This document shows positions 32,009 to 40,456 of a stretch of DNA of 42,022 bases, in pieces. The DNA is from an uncultured Verrucomicrobia subdivision 3 bacterium. GTDB lineage: Bacteria; Verrucomicrobiota; Verrucomicrobiia; Limisphaerales; UBA11358. Positions within the stretch are counted from its first letter, which is position 1, and each line of letters opens with the position of its first letter. The stretch spans positions 1 to 42,022 of the forward strand of contig CAIXUZ010000068.1 in assembly GCA_903922735.1 (NCBI GenBank). The letters run 5' to 3'. The notes under the pieces are model-generated. The model saw nothing but the letters and a program-made list of their open reading frames with translations. It did no database searches and was not told the DNA's origin. A program made the translations under genes and the position numbers.

Positions 32009-34741
32009 CTATCTAATCGTCAGCTGCAGATTATCGAGGTAAAAAACGCCGTCAGCCGCATCACTCAAATAGAGCCCCAACGAACTCAAGGCGACCAGCT
32101 CGGCGCTCACCGCCGACTTTAATTCTTTCTTAACTCCATCCGCCGGCGTCACCGCGATGCGCGCTTCACGCGCGGCACCGGTCAGCGGAATGGAAATTTC
32201 CACATGGGTCCAACTGCCGGGAACCACCGCTGATATCACAGTCGGCCCGGACTTGATCTTGCCATCCGTGGTGAACACCACTTCCGGCGAGGAAACGAAT
32301 TCTTTGGTCGCGCTGCCCCGCTTGGAATAATCCCTGAACCCCATGGCCAGCGTGGCGGGGGCGCCCGCCTTGGGCATCACGTCGCAGGAAAAAACCACCG
32401 TGCCCTTATCCAGAGACTCCGGGAATTTATAGGTCAGGTAGGGGTAGAACGATTTGGCAGCGTTCTTGCGATCAGTGGCGACCAAAGCGCGGCTGCCATT
32501 TTTCCCGACCCCCTCGCCCACCCGGAAATCCGCCTCCGGCGTGGCCCCGCTGACGGAGAAGCCGCGCGGCAGCATCCCGACCGGGATCTCATCCATATCG
32601 AACGCGAAGCCCGCGAACGCGCGCGGCGCGGCGTATTTCATCGCGTAAAACGGCGGCGGCGTGGTTTTGGCCTGCGTGGCGACATCCTTGAACGCCGGTT
32701 CAAGTCCGGCGGCGGCGATATCAAATTCCTTAAACCCAAGCGCAAACGCGGGGGAGGATTTCTTCAGCCGGAAATTGCCGTTCGCCGGGTCTTCGAACAG
32801 CGGATCCACGTGGCGCGAACCGGCATCCTGACCGCCGGCCTGCCATTCAGCAAAGGTCTTGTCCATGAAATGAAATGGCTTCCCGGTATAATTCCAATAG
32901 ATATTTTCCCGGCAATCGAGGAGCGACTTGTCCCAGGCCGCATCGGCCATGACCGCGCTGTCGAAATACAGGAGGTTGTGCGTGAACACATTCGCGCGGG
33001 CATAGGGTTTCTTTGCGCAGCGCACATAAGGCGCCTTGCCCGCCGCCTCGTCATACACCGGCCCCAGAATATTGTTCCGGATGACGTTTTGCGCCCCGCC
33101 GTTCATGTTGAAGCCGTGGGTGCCGACGCGATAGACGAAGTTATTCTCCACCAGCATTTCCGAGGAACCCTCGTCCAGATACAGTCCGATCTGCCAGGGA
33201 TGACCGGCGAAGGGGCTTTTCACATTGTCGCGGGTCACATTGCCGCGGATCACGGTGCCCGGCTGACGGCCGAGGGTGTAGATGCTGGCCCCGTCGGCAA
33301 CGACGGTGAGAACATTGCTGATGGAATTATATTCGATGTGATTCGAGGCGCAGGAAGTAGGGGTGTCGTTCCACATCCAACCGAAGGCAATGCCGGAGTA
33401 GGCAAAATTCCAGATCTGGTTATGACTAACGACGGTGTCGCGCGCAATACCGCCCCAAACCGCATTGGCGGAGAAATACATGAGGCCGCCGTCGGAAATC
33501 GCGCAGTTCTCAATGCGATTGCCAGTGGGCAATTCAGGATACTTCGCATCCGTCTTCATGCGAATATCGCCGACCTTGATGCCGCCGCCACCCAGATCAA
33601 ACAAGCGGCAGCCGATGACCGCATTGTTCTGCGCGCCAAGCCCGAGGCCGATGCCATAGTTACCCGTCTGAGAAACCGTGCAGCGCTGAAATAAACAATT
33701 TTTCGCCCCGGTCAACTCGATGGCGGCGGGCACATCCGGATTGCCCTGCGAACCGCCGTAGCCCTCGCGCGGGAGCGGGGATTCATTGTGCGAAAAGGCC
33801 ACGCGGTCGAAGGTGACATGCTCCACAAACGAGCCTTTGAGATAATCGCCGGCCAAGGTCATCACCTTGACGAGGCGCGGGACCACGACCCGCGAGTCCG
33901 CCAACGTTTCACCGGGATGCGGCAGATAGGTGAGCACACCGGTCGGACGATCCAGATACCATTCGCCCGGCGACTTCAGCTCCTCCTTCACATTCTCGAT
34001 GAAATAGGGCTGCAGTCCGCCCTGGTTCACCGAAAACGTCGGCAGGCCGGTGAAGGTCACGATGTTATTTTTGGCATCCACCTTCTCCACGAATAGCCGC
34101 GAGGAGCTCCAGATATGCAACACCACCACCTCGACATCGGAGAGATTCTCCCACGACTTGAAATCGCCCGGGGCAAAATAAAAATCCTTCTGCGCGGCGC
34201 GATGCGCCGGGGCATTTTTACGCTTGGGCGAATAGGTCAATCCATCCACGCGCTTCATGCCGATCTCCGGGCGATAGCGGCGCTCAAACGGCTGACCGCT
34301 CGTGGAGACAAAAAGCTGGCGGAAGTTTAGCGCGCCGGCTTTGACTTCGGGCAAGTCCACCGTCCAACGGCGAACGCCGTTCACCGTGCTTTCGCGAAAA
34401 CCGTTGATCATCCGCCCCCCGCTCAACACGGCTTCCTCGCCGGGCGCCGAGCGCCACACCACCGGCGCGGACTTCGTTCCGGAATCCGCCGCCGTCAATG
34501 CGAGCGTCTCCGTCAGCAGGTAAAGGCCGCCGGCCAGCTGCACGCTGAACGGTCCGCGATCGCCCTGCTGCTTCGCCATCCGGATCGCATCGCGCGCGCG
34601 CTGCGGCGTGGCAAATGGTCTGGCTTGGGTGCCGGGATTGGCATCGCTGCCATTGGGTGCGATATAAAAGTCAGTTGCGTTGGCCACCGTAGCCATGAGC
34701 GCCAGCGCGCCGATGATGATGCGATTAATGGATGAGGTCAT
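32009..34741 (-). CDS. Secreted right-handed parallel beta-helix protein
   Basis: A 910-residue protein with a Sec signal (RIIIGALALMATVANA). The mature start TDFYIAPNGSDANPGTQARPFATPQRARDAIR is the usual opening of secreted parallel beta-helix proteins (DUF1565/pectate-lyase-like). Residues about 320-640 contain beta-helix coils (NAVWGGIARDTVVSHNQIW, GNVTRDNVKSPFAGHP, ENNFVYRVGTHGFNMNGGAQNVIRNNILG). The last 200 residues look like a beta-sandwich, carbohydrate-binding-like domain (FDMDEIPVGMLPRGF, then YLDNLQLTIR at the end). Such proteins commonly cleave or bind polysaccharides; no catalytic triad was identified. It lies 40 bases after the fucosidase gene, so it may act on the same glycan. 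Confidence 0.88.
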   Translation of the reverse strand: MTSSINRIIIGALALMATVANATDFYIAPNGSDANPGTQARPFATPQRARDAIRMAKQQGDRGPFSVQLAGGLYLLTETLALTAADSGTKSAPVVWRSAPGEEAVLSGGRMINGFRESTVNGVRRWTVDLPEVKAGALNFRQLFVSTSGQPFERRYRPEIGMKRVDGLTYSPKRKNAPAHRAAQKDFYFAPGDFKSWENLSDVEVVVLHIWSSSRLFVEKVDAKNNIVTFTGLPTFSVNQGGLQPYFIENVKEELKSPGEWYLDRPTGVLTYLPHPGETLADSRVVVPRLVKVMTLAGDYLKGSFVEHVTFDRVAFSHNESPLPREGYGGSQGNPDVPAAIELTGAKNCLFQRCTVSQTGNYGIGLGLGAQNNAVIGCRLFDLGGGGIKVGDIRMKTDAKYPELPTGNRIENCAISDGGLMYFSANAVWGGIARDTVVSHNQIWNFAYSGIAFGWMWNDTPTSCASNHIEYNSISNVLTVVADGASIYTLGRQPGTVIRGNVTRDNVKSPFAGHPWQIGLYLDEGSSEMLVENNFVYRVGTHGFNMNGGAQNVIRNNILGPVYDEAAGKAPYVRCAKKPYARANVFTHNLLYFDSAVMADAAWDKSLLDCRENIYWNYTGKPFHFMDKTFAEWQAGGQDAGSRHVDPLFEDPANGNFRLKKSSPAFALGFKEFDIAAAGLEPAFKDVATQAKTTPPPFYAMKYAAPRAFAGFAFDMDEIPVGMLPRGFSVSGATPEADFRVGEGVGKNGSRALVATDRKNAAKSFYPYLTYKFPESLDKGTVVFSCDVMPKAGAPATLAMGFRDYSKRGSATKEFVSSPEVVFTTDGKIKSGPTVISAVVPGSWTHVEISIPLTGAAREARIAVTPADGVKKELKSAVSAELVALSSLGLYLSDAADGVFYLDNLQLTIR

Positions 34742-34781
34742 ATTTTTGTTAACGATAAAAACCGGAGCAGAAACCTGCGGA

Positions 34782-36920
34782 TCACTTGATCGTCACTCCT
34801 AATTCAGCCACCGCCACCTGATCGCCGGCAACCAGATGCACGGGCACAAACCGGATGAACCGGCAGGCAACAGGTTTGGGCAGCGCCACGAATTGCTGGA
34901 TGGGATTGGCTTTGATATTTGAGAACTCGCCGGCGGCGGCCGGAGTTCCCCAATTGACGCCATCGGCACTGACATAGAACTCGTATTTGTCCACGATGCC
35001 ATCGGCCTGCCCATCCTGTGGCGGCAAATACGTGAATCCCGTGATGCTCATGCTCTGACCAAGATTGATATCCATGACCTTGAAAGACGTCTGCCCATCG
35101 CCGTCAAACCGGCAGCGCCAGACCGAATTCGGATTATCATCGATCGCGTTGGCGGGATTGCTGCGGAGAATCCGGTCGTTATTTTTGGAGACGATCTTCC
35201 AACCGGCCTTGGACACGCCGAAAGTTCGGGTCGCGATCGCGCCTTTGCTTTGCTGCGCCGAGAATTGACGGGCCTTGACCACGCCGCCTAGAGGAAGATC
35301 AATGGGCGCCTCAAAAATCGGCGACTTCAAACCCGGCTCGGTGCCATCGAGGGTGTAGCGAATCGCATTGGCCGGACTGCTGGAGCTGATGGAAATCAAG
35401 CCTTTGCGATCCCGCGTGATTTCGGGAGCCGCCAACATTTCCGGTTCGGCAAACAAGCCAAACTCCGCTATCGCCGGACAAACCGCCGCCTGCGTGATAC
35501 GCAACCGGACCTTATCGGTCGTCACAAATTTTGCCCGCACCAGCCGCAGGTTGCCGATGCTGGTTCCCTGCGCGAACTCCTGCCAGCCGCCAGACTGCCA
35601 GACATCCACCGCGAAAGCTTCGACACGCTGCCCGAGCGGAAGAAATTCGCGCAGACTGATAACATTGAAGCGAACGGGCTTCTTGAATTCCAAGACCAAT
35701 TCCGGCGTGGTGACACCATCGTCCGTCGCCCAGTAAGTGTTGCGATCCTTATCCAGAACATTGGCCGCTACAAAAGTTTTTGCGCCGGAACCGCGAACAT
35801 TGCTAGCCGTCAACTTGGCACCTTTGGCCAGGTCTTTGGCAAAAGTCGCATCCAGAAGGCGACGGAATTCCTTCAGCGAACGGACATCGTTTTCATGGAT
35901 GCGCCCGCGCCGATCCGGCGGCAGGTTGAGATTCAAAGCGGCACCACGACCCACCGACTGGTAGTAAATATCCAGCAACTGCGCCGGCGTTTTCACCTGA
36001 TTATCCTCCGTAGCGTGATAGAACCAGCCCGGGCGGATGGACACGTCGCATTCCGGCGCCATCCAATTGGCTCCGGGCCGTTCGCCCTGATTCAAATTGA
36101 TGCTTTTTGCGTTGCCCGCCACCGCCTGGCCCACGTTGATGGTGGCCCAGCAGGTTTCCCCGGCGATGCCGCGCTCATTGCCCACCCAGCGGAAGTCCGG
36201 GCCGACGTCGCTGAACATGCAGGCCATCGGCATGAGTTCGCGCACGATGCTCCAGGTATTCGTCCAGTCGTAATAAGTGCGGTTGTCGATCTTTCTAACC
36301 TCCCGGGCGCCGCCGTAGAAACCGTCGCCGCCGTTCGCGCCATCCAGCCAGACCGTGAAGACCTCGCCGTATTGCGTGAGCAGCTCGCGCAATTGGTTCC
36401 GGTAATAAGTGATGTAGGCCGGCGTGCCGTAATCGGCGCGATTGCGGTCCCACGGCGACAAATAGACGCCGAATTTCAAACCCTGTCTGCGGCAGGCCTC
36501 GGACATCTCTTTGACCACATCGCCCTTGCCGTTTTTCCAGGGTGAATTCTTGACGCTGTGCTCGGTATATTGGGACGGCCACAGACAGAACCCGTCATGA
36601 TGCTTGCAAGTTAGGATCAATCCCTTCATGCCGCCCGCCTTCGCTGTGCGGGCGATTTGATCGGCATTGAAATCCGTGGGATTGAAAACCTTTTCGCCCT
36701 CGTCGCCATAACCCCACTCCTTGTCGGTAAAGGTATTCACCGTGAAGTGGACGAAGCCGTAATATTCCATCTCATGCCACCGGAGCTGGCGGGAAGTGGG
36801 GATCGGGCCATAAGGCGCCGGCGCCAGCGGCGGCGACGATTTCAGTTCCTGTCCCCAAACGGTGGTCGCGGCAACCAGTGCCAGCGCGTGGACGATGATT
36901 CGATTCATAAATTTATTCAT
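34782..36920 (-). CDS. GH29 alpha-L-fucosidase with C-terminal F5/8-type domain
   Basis: A 712-residue secreted enzyme with signal peptide (RIIVHALALVAATTVWG). The catalytic barrel spans about 40-370 and shows MEYYGFVHFTVNTFTDKEWG, LTCKHHDGFCLWPS (His107-His108) and FTVWLDGANGG, in which Asp193 is the expected GH29 nucleophile. It is followed by a discoidin/F5/8 type C-like module (about 375-490), a chitobiase-like segment (AIRYTLDGTEPGLKSPIFEAP) and a second F5/8 type C-like module (about 580-710). It is expected to remove alpha-L-fucose from glycans in the periplasm or outside the cell. It follows the ThuA gene by 40 bases and begins a glycan-degradation unit. Fucosidase assignment is by family; the linkage is unknown. 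Confidence 0.92.
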   Translation of the reverse strand: MNKFMNRIIVHALALVAATTVWGQELKSSPPLAPAPYGPIPTSRQLRWHEMEYYGFVHFTVNTFTDKEWGYGDEGEKVFNPTDFNADQIARTAKAGGMKGLILTCKHHDGFCLWPSQYTEHSVKNSPWKNGKGDVVKEMSEACRRQGLKFGVYLSPWDRNRADYGTPAYITYYRNQLRELLTQYGEVFTVWLDGANGGDGFYGGAREVRKIDNRTYYDWTNTWSIVRELMPMACMFSDVGPDFRWVGNERGIAGETCWATINVGQAVAGNAKSINLNQGERPGANWMAPECDVSIRPGWFYHATEDNQVKTPAQLLDIYYQSVGRGAALNLNLPPDRRGRIHENDVRSLKEFRRLLDATFAKDLAKGAKLTASNVRGSGAKTFVAANVLDKDRNTYWATDDGVTTPELVLEFKKPVRFNVISLREFLPLGQRVEAFAVDVWQSGGWQEFAQGTSIGNLRLVRAKFVTTDKVRLRITQAAVCPAIAEFGLFAEPEMLAAPEITRDRKGLISISSSSPANAIRYTLDGTEPGLKSPIFEAPIDLPLGGVVKARQFSAQQSKGAIATRTFGVSKAGWKIVSKNNDRILRSNPANAIDDNPNSVWRCRFDGDGQTSFKVMDINLGQSMSITGFTYLPPQDGQADGIVDKYEFYVSADGVNWGTPAAAGEFSNIKANPIQQFVALPKPVACRFIRFVPVHLVAGDQVAVAELGVTIK

Positions 36921-36960
36921 GGGAAAGGCTCAATCAATAATCAGGTCGCAAGCAAACAGC

Positions 36961-37875
36961 TCAATTCGCCGCCTTGGCCTTGGGCTTGGGCGGCGGCGGA
37001 ACGTATTCCACGGAGGCCGGCTTGAACTGTTCCAATTCCGGCGGCGCGGTTTTCACTCCCCCGGCGGGAACTTCCAGCTTCGCGCTCCAGACAATGCCGT
37101 TGAGGATGAAGCGGCGCAGGTCCTCATTCCGCCAGTTCTTGTAAAAATGCGGCATCACGATGCCAAATCCGCGGCCGCCATCGGCCCGCTCCACACACCA
37201 GGCCACCGCTTCGCGCTTCGGCGCCTCGGGCGGCAACATAGAAGTGGCCAGCACGGTGACATTGGCGGCGGGCAGGTTGTTGTTCGGGCCGAAATAATTA
37301 TTGATGTAAGGCTCATCATTCACCGTGAATTCCCGCCAGCCGCGCAAAACGGGATGCGCCGGAGCGGCGGGAACAATGGTCGCCGCCGGGAATATCTGTG
37401 CCACGGACTGAAAATGCGCGCAGCTCTTGTTGGCGAAGTAACCGCCCAGCCAGTGCAACAGCGGATGCTCGCCGTCCGGCTTCACATCCTCCCCCAGCAA
37501 GCCGACGGCATAATGCAGACACACGATGCCGCAGCCGCGCTGCATCATCTCGCCCAATTCGGCGAGGCTCCTCTTGGAATCCGGCCAGCGATTCAGCGGA
37601 AACGTGTCCCCGATGAAAACGACCGTGGCGGCGGCCTCCCGCACAGATTTGTCCGGCGGCCATTCATAGACCACCTGCGCCTTCACTCCGGGCACATTGA
37701 TCAAGTTGGTGACACACGACTGCACCAGCCGTCCGCCGGCCGCCACTTCATGCGAACCGGCCGGATGTTTGCTGGGACCGACGACGATGAGCACGGACGC
37801 GGGTTCGGCGGCGGACGCGAACAGCGCAAAAGTCACGAGCGCGATGACGATGGAAGATGGCAGATATTTTTTCAC
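36961..37875 (-). CDS. ThuA-domain secreted protein (GTG start)
   Basis: A 304-residue protein of the ThuA-like family (class I glutamine amidotransferase-like fold): VLIVVGPSKHPAGSHEVAAGGRLVQS, VVFIGDTFPLNRWPDSKRSL, RGCGIVCLHYAVG and HPVLRGWREFTVNDEPYINNYF. I place the start at the GTG at 37875, because it begins a proper signal peptide (KKYLPSSIVIALVTFALFASA). The longer frame begins with TTG and adds 18 residues of no signal character. ThuA proteins take part in keto-sugar metabolism next to Gfo/Idh (ThuB) enzymes. A 138-bp copy of its 5' end occurs again at 39495-39632. It ends in a proline- and lysine-rich tail. Confidence 0.86.
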   Translation of the reverse strand: MKKYLPSSIVIALVTFALFASAAEPASVLIVVGPSKHPAGSHEVAAGGRLVQSCVTNLINVPGVKAQVVYEWPPDKSVREAAATVVFIGDTFPLNRWPDSKRSLAELGEMMQRGCGIVCLHYAVGLLGEDVKPDGEHPLLHWLGGYFANKSCAHFQSVAQIFPAATIVPAAPAHPVLRGWREFTVNDEPYINNYFGPNNNLPAANVTVLATSMLPPEAPKREAVAWCVERADGGRGFGIVMPHFYKNWRNEDLRRFILNGIVWSAKLEVPAGGVKTAPPELEQFKPASVEYVPPPPKPKAKAAN

Positions 37876-37936
37876 GGTTAACGGGTTAATCGCAGGAGAG
37901 TATTTCAACGCCGCCAAAGTGTCAGGCAAAAATCAA
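37799..37936 (-). repeat. 138-bp direct repeat, copy 1 (5' end of the ThuA gene and upstream bases)
   Basis: It matches 39495-39632 base for base, without gaps, with three mismatches that I can see. It contains the GTG start, the signal-peptide codons to about residue 25, and 61 bases upstream, including any promoter. The two copies are in the same orientation and flank the leucine-rich-repeat gene. Confidence 0.92.
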
Positions 37937-37988
37937 TCCCGCCATGGCCATCTGTGGATTAATGGCGCACCCCACAACTGAAAACGCC

Positions 37989-38075
37989 CTAAGGCGCCGT
38001 GACGCGGTAGAAGCGCTCGCTGCTGTTTTCGGGCGGGTTGGTGAATTTGTATTGGCAGGAACGCCGGCAGAAATG
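37989..38075 (-). pseudogene. Remnant 3' end of a secreted-protein gene (ERFYRVTAP tail)
   Basis: Read leftward, the frame gives CQYKFTNPPENSSERFYRVTAP and then a stop at 37989-37991. This is the C-terminal pattern of secreted proteins like those at 3307-4254 (RYYRAQAL) and 38096-39427 (RYYRIRSP). The frame is closed by a stop just upstream, so only a fragment remains between copy 1 of the 138-bp repeat and the leucine-rich-repeat gene. Confidence 0.5.
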
Positions 38076-38095
38076 GCCTTGACGCTAGCCCCAGC

Positions 38096-39427
38096 TTACG
38101 GCGATCGGATGCGATAATACCGCTGCGGATAGTTTGTCGATTGCGGGTCGCTGAAATAAATGGAGCCGTTGGTCACGCTACCAGAAAACAGCGGCGTCCA
38201 AGCGCCGCCCATATTCGTGCAAGCTTCCACCACCACGGGAATGCTGGCGGTGCCGGTGAGATTGAAACCAAATTGATTGGTTCGGATGCCAAAGCTGCTA
38301 TTGGCAGTTTGCATCTGTGGATTCCACAGCTTTGTAGCCCAGCCGCCGAACGTGGCCCCCCAGTTTGTTGTATTCGGCTGATAATAAACCGTGCCTGTTT
38401 TATTTGAAAATACAGTGTTGTCCTCGCTGCCAGCCCCACCATTCACACTCGGTGCATTTCCTTGGAAATATACTTTTTGTAGTAGAGGGGCATATGCGAA
38501 TGCAAAACCACTAATGTTTGTTACGCTGTTGGGGATCATCATGTTCGTTAGGCCCCGGCACCATGCAAACGCATAATTTCGAATACTGGTAACGCTGTTG
38601 GGAATCATCACGTTCGTCAGGCCCCGACACCCTGCAAACGCATAATCTCGAATAATGGCAACGCTGTTGGAAATCGCATAGTTGCCAATTATGCCTCCGG
38701 GGCACGCAACCAGCGTCGTCATGGTTTTATCGAACAACACCCCGCCGATGTTGGTGTAATTAAGATTCACCGCATCCATGCCAATATTAGTCAAGGTGGC
38801 ACAGAGCGCGAAGGCTCCATCGCCTATGTAGGTGACGCTGTTTGGAATTGTTACACGCGGCAGGCCGCTACTGAAGAATGCCTTATCCCCAATACTGGAC
38901 ACGCTATTGCCAATCGTTACATTCGTCAGTAAGTAACAAAAAGAGAATGCATTCGTGCCAATGTCGAGGACGCTGCCAGGAATTGTTACACTCCTCAGTA
39001 AATGACAACCATCAAATGCTTCACCGCCAATACTGACGACATTGGTGCCGATTATCACGTTTGTCATTCCGTAACAGTCTAAAAACGCCCCTTTGCCTAT
39101 GTTGATAACGCTATTGGGAATGGTCATGCTCGTCAGGTTATTGTCAGCACTAAATGCAAAATCGCCAATGTTGGTAATGCTGTCGGGAAGCATCACACTG
39201 TTCAGATCAAAACAAAGACTGAACGCCATAAAACCAATGCAAGTAACTGGGTAGCCGTTGGTGCTGCTGGGGACGGTCACATTGACATCTGAACCAGAGA
39301 AGCGGGTGATGGTAATGGTATTGTCGGAATTGGTGATGCAGCTAAATTGTGCCCAGCCCCAGCCACACTCGGGCAAGGCTATGACGCCGATTCCAACGGC
39401 GAGCCAGGTCAAAAGGAATTTCTTCAT
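38096..39427 (-). CDS. BspA-type leucine-rich-repeat surface protein
   Basis: A 443-residue protein with a signal peptide (FLLTWLAVGIGVIALPECGWG). About ten repeats of 22-24 residues follow, of the form NSVTSIRNYAFAWCRGLTNMMIP and IPNSVTYIGDGAFALCATLTNI, which is the BspA-like LRR_5 type found in surface proteins that bind host or matrix molecules. The C-terminal 70 residues (SFGIRTNQFGFNLTGTASIP to PQRYYRIRSP) resemble those of the protein at 3307-4254. Base composition is lower in GC than that of its neighbours, and the gene lies between two direct repeats, both signs of a recent arrival. Its promoter may come from the upstream repeat copy at 39495-39632. Confidence 0.9.
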   Translation of the reverse strand: MKKFLLTWLAVGIGVIALPECGWGWAQFSCITNSDNTITITRFSGSDVNVTVPSSTNGYPVTCIGFMAFSLCFDLNSVMLPDSITNIGDFAFSADNNLTSMTIPNSVINIGKGAFLDCYGMTNVIIGTNVVSIGGEAFDGCHLLRSVTIPGSVLDIGTNAFSFCYLLTNVTIGNSVSSIGDKAFFSSGLPRVTIPNSVTYIGDGAFALCATLTNIGMDAVNLNYTNIGGVLFDKTMTTLVACPGGIIGNYAISNSVAIIRDYAFAGCRGLTNVMIPNSVTSIRNYAFAWCRGLTNMMIPNSVTNISGFAFAYAPLLQKVYFQGNAPSVNGGAGSEDNTVFSNKTGTVYYQPNTTNWGATFGGWATKLWNPQMQTANSSFGIRTNQFGFNLTGTASIPVVVEACTNMGGAWTPLFSGSVTNGSIYFSDPQSTNYPQRYYRIRSP

Positions 39428-39463
39428 GCCCGTTTGTAAAAGTGACTAATGCTGGTTGGTTCT

Positions 39464-39571
39464 CTAAATTAAATCAATACAAGACTGGCGCAAGGCGGGT
39501 TCGGCGGCGGACGCGAACAGCGCAAAAGTCACGAGCGCGATGACGATGGAAGATGGCAGATATTTTTTCAC
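39464..39571 (-). pseudogene. Truncated copy of the ThuA gene 5' end
   Basis: From GTG at 39571 the first 25 codons match the ThuA signal peptide (KKYLPSSIVIALVTFALFA through EP), then the frame continues with ALRQSCIDLI and stops at 39464-39466. Only the leader is present. It could be expressed as a 35-residue peptide but is most likely a by-product of the duplication. It lies 36 bases upstream of the leucine-rich-repeat start, on the same strand. Confidence 0.8.
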
Positions 39572-39632
39572 GGTTAACGGGTTAATCGCAGGGGAGTATT
39601 TCAACGCCGCCAAGGTGTCAGGCATAAATCAA
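39495..39632 (-). repeat. 138-bp direct repeat, copy 2 (upstream of the leucine-rich-repeat gene)
   Basis: It is about 98% identical to 37799-37936, with differences in the GCAGGGGAG, CAAGGTG and GGCATAAATC words. It carries the non-coding bases upstream of the ThuA start and so could supply a promoter reading into 38096-39427. Confidence 0.92.
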
Positions 39633-39940
39633 AGCAGAAACTGGTAAACGGGTCTTAACCGCCAAGACGCCAAGAAAGCCAAGGGGAAAAGAAAGCGGGT
39701 TGTCAGTGGGCAGAGGTCCGGTGGGCGGGTTGAATCAGACCGGGAGGTTGCGCTTCAATTCCGCCATGGTGGCCGTGCGCAAGCACCCCCACCGGAAGGT
39801 GTGGCCATCCGTCGGGACAGGCATGGCTCCGGCTGAACTTGCCGCCACTCTAATCCCGCTGCCCGGTCCGGCGCTTGTCCAAACAAGAGCCGCGTTTGGA
39901 TTGGACCAACCCGCCGGCCTGCTATCCCGGATTGAAGCAA
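39633..39940. other. Intergenic stretch before the repeat arrays
   Basis: About 300 bases without a convincing gene. Three GCCAAG words occur at 39661, 39669 and 39678 in a short repeat of the kind common in non-coding DNA of this group. Open frames running into the 21-bp array exist in several frames at once, which is a result of the repeat and not evidence for coding. Confidence 0.5.
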
Positions 39941-40129
39941 TCCCAGCCCGGACTGGAACAATCCGAGGTCGGACTGAAGCAATCCGAGGTCGGATTGAAG
40001 CATTCCTACCTAGGATTGAAGCATTCCTACCTAGGATTGAAGCATTCCTACCTAGGATTGAAGCATTCCTACCTAGGATTGAAGCATTCCTAGCCAGGAA
40101 TGGAACAATCCGAGGCAGGAAAACCCGTA
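39941..40129. repeat. 21-bp tandem array 1 (nine units) with inverted-repeat core
   Basis: Nine consecutive 21-base units begin at 39941, 39962, 39983, 40004, 40025, 40046, 40067, 40088 and 40109, with a partial unit before them. Four central units (40004-40087) are identical and read TCCTACCTAGGATTGAAGCA plus one more base. The core is an inverted repeat: TCCTA-CC-TAGGA in the central units, and TCCGA-GG-TCGGA in the two units before them, so both arms changed together. Outer units are more degenerate. Because 21 is a multiple of three, heptad-like peptides appear in several frames on both strands. Confidence 0.93.
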
Positions 40130-40246
40130 AAACCCCAAGGAAACGCAGAAAACTGGTCAAAGATCGCCCGCCGCCACCCGGTTTTTACCCCGCTCAAACT
40201 ATTTTCCCCTTCTCCATGGGGTGAGGGCAAGGGAGGACGAAAACCG

Positions 40247-40456
40247 GGACAGTTCCCAAGACCAAAAGGAATCGTCCCATTTCGAAAAGGAACCTTCCAT
40301 TCTCGAAAGGGACATGTCCCAAGAGCAAAAGGAGACGTCCCACCTCAAAAAAGACACCTCCTTTCTCGAAAAGGACACGTCCCAAGAGCAAAAGGAGTCG
40401 TCCCAATTCAAAAAGGACACTTCCCAAATGAAAAAGGAAGTGTCCGGAATGGCTTG
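40247..40456. repeat. 21-bp tandem array 2 (ten degenerate units) with GGA-N4-TCC core
   Basis: Ten units of exactly 21 bases start at 40247, 40268, 40289, 40310, 40331, 40352, 40373, 40394, 40415 and 40436. Each except the one at 40352 begins GGA-N4-TCC; examples are GGACATGTCCC (part of the 12-base palindrome from 40309), GGACACGTCC and GGAACCTTCC. An A-rich tract follows each core. The sequence is unrelated to array 1, but period and inverted GGA/TCC triplets are shared. A 90-codon frame from a GTG at 40221 reads as heptads (KDTSQEQKESSQFK). I rate it as a possible coiled-coil-like peptide, not a firm gene. Confidence 0.9.

Noticed and set aside
39700..40224. Repeat-bearing open frame with RIEAFLP heptads, and similar frames on both strands
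   Set aside because: The heptads come from the 21-bp DNA repeat and appear in several frames on both strands; no frame has a clear ribosome binding site or a recognisable flanking domain.
39941..40456. Possible CRISPR array
   Set aside because: The units are contiguous at 21 bases with no unique spacers, and no cas genes are present.
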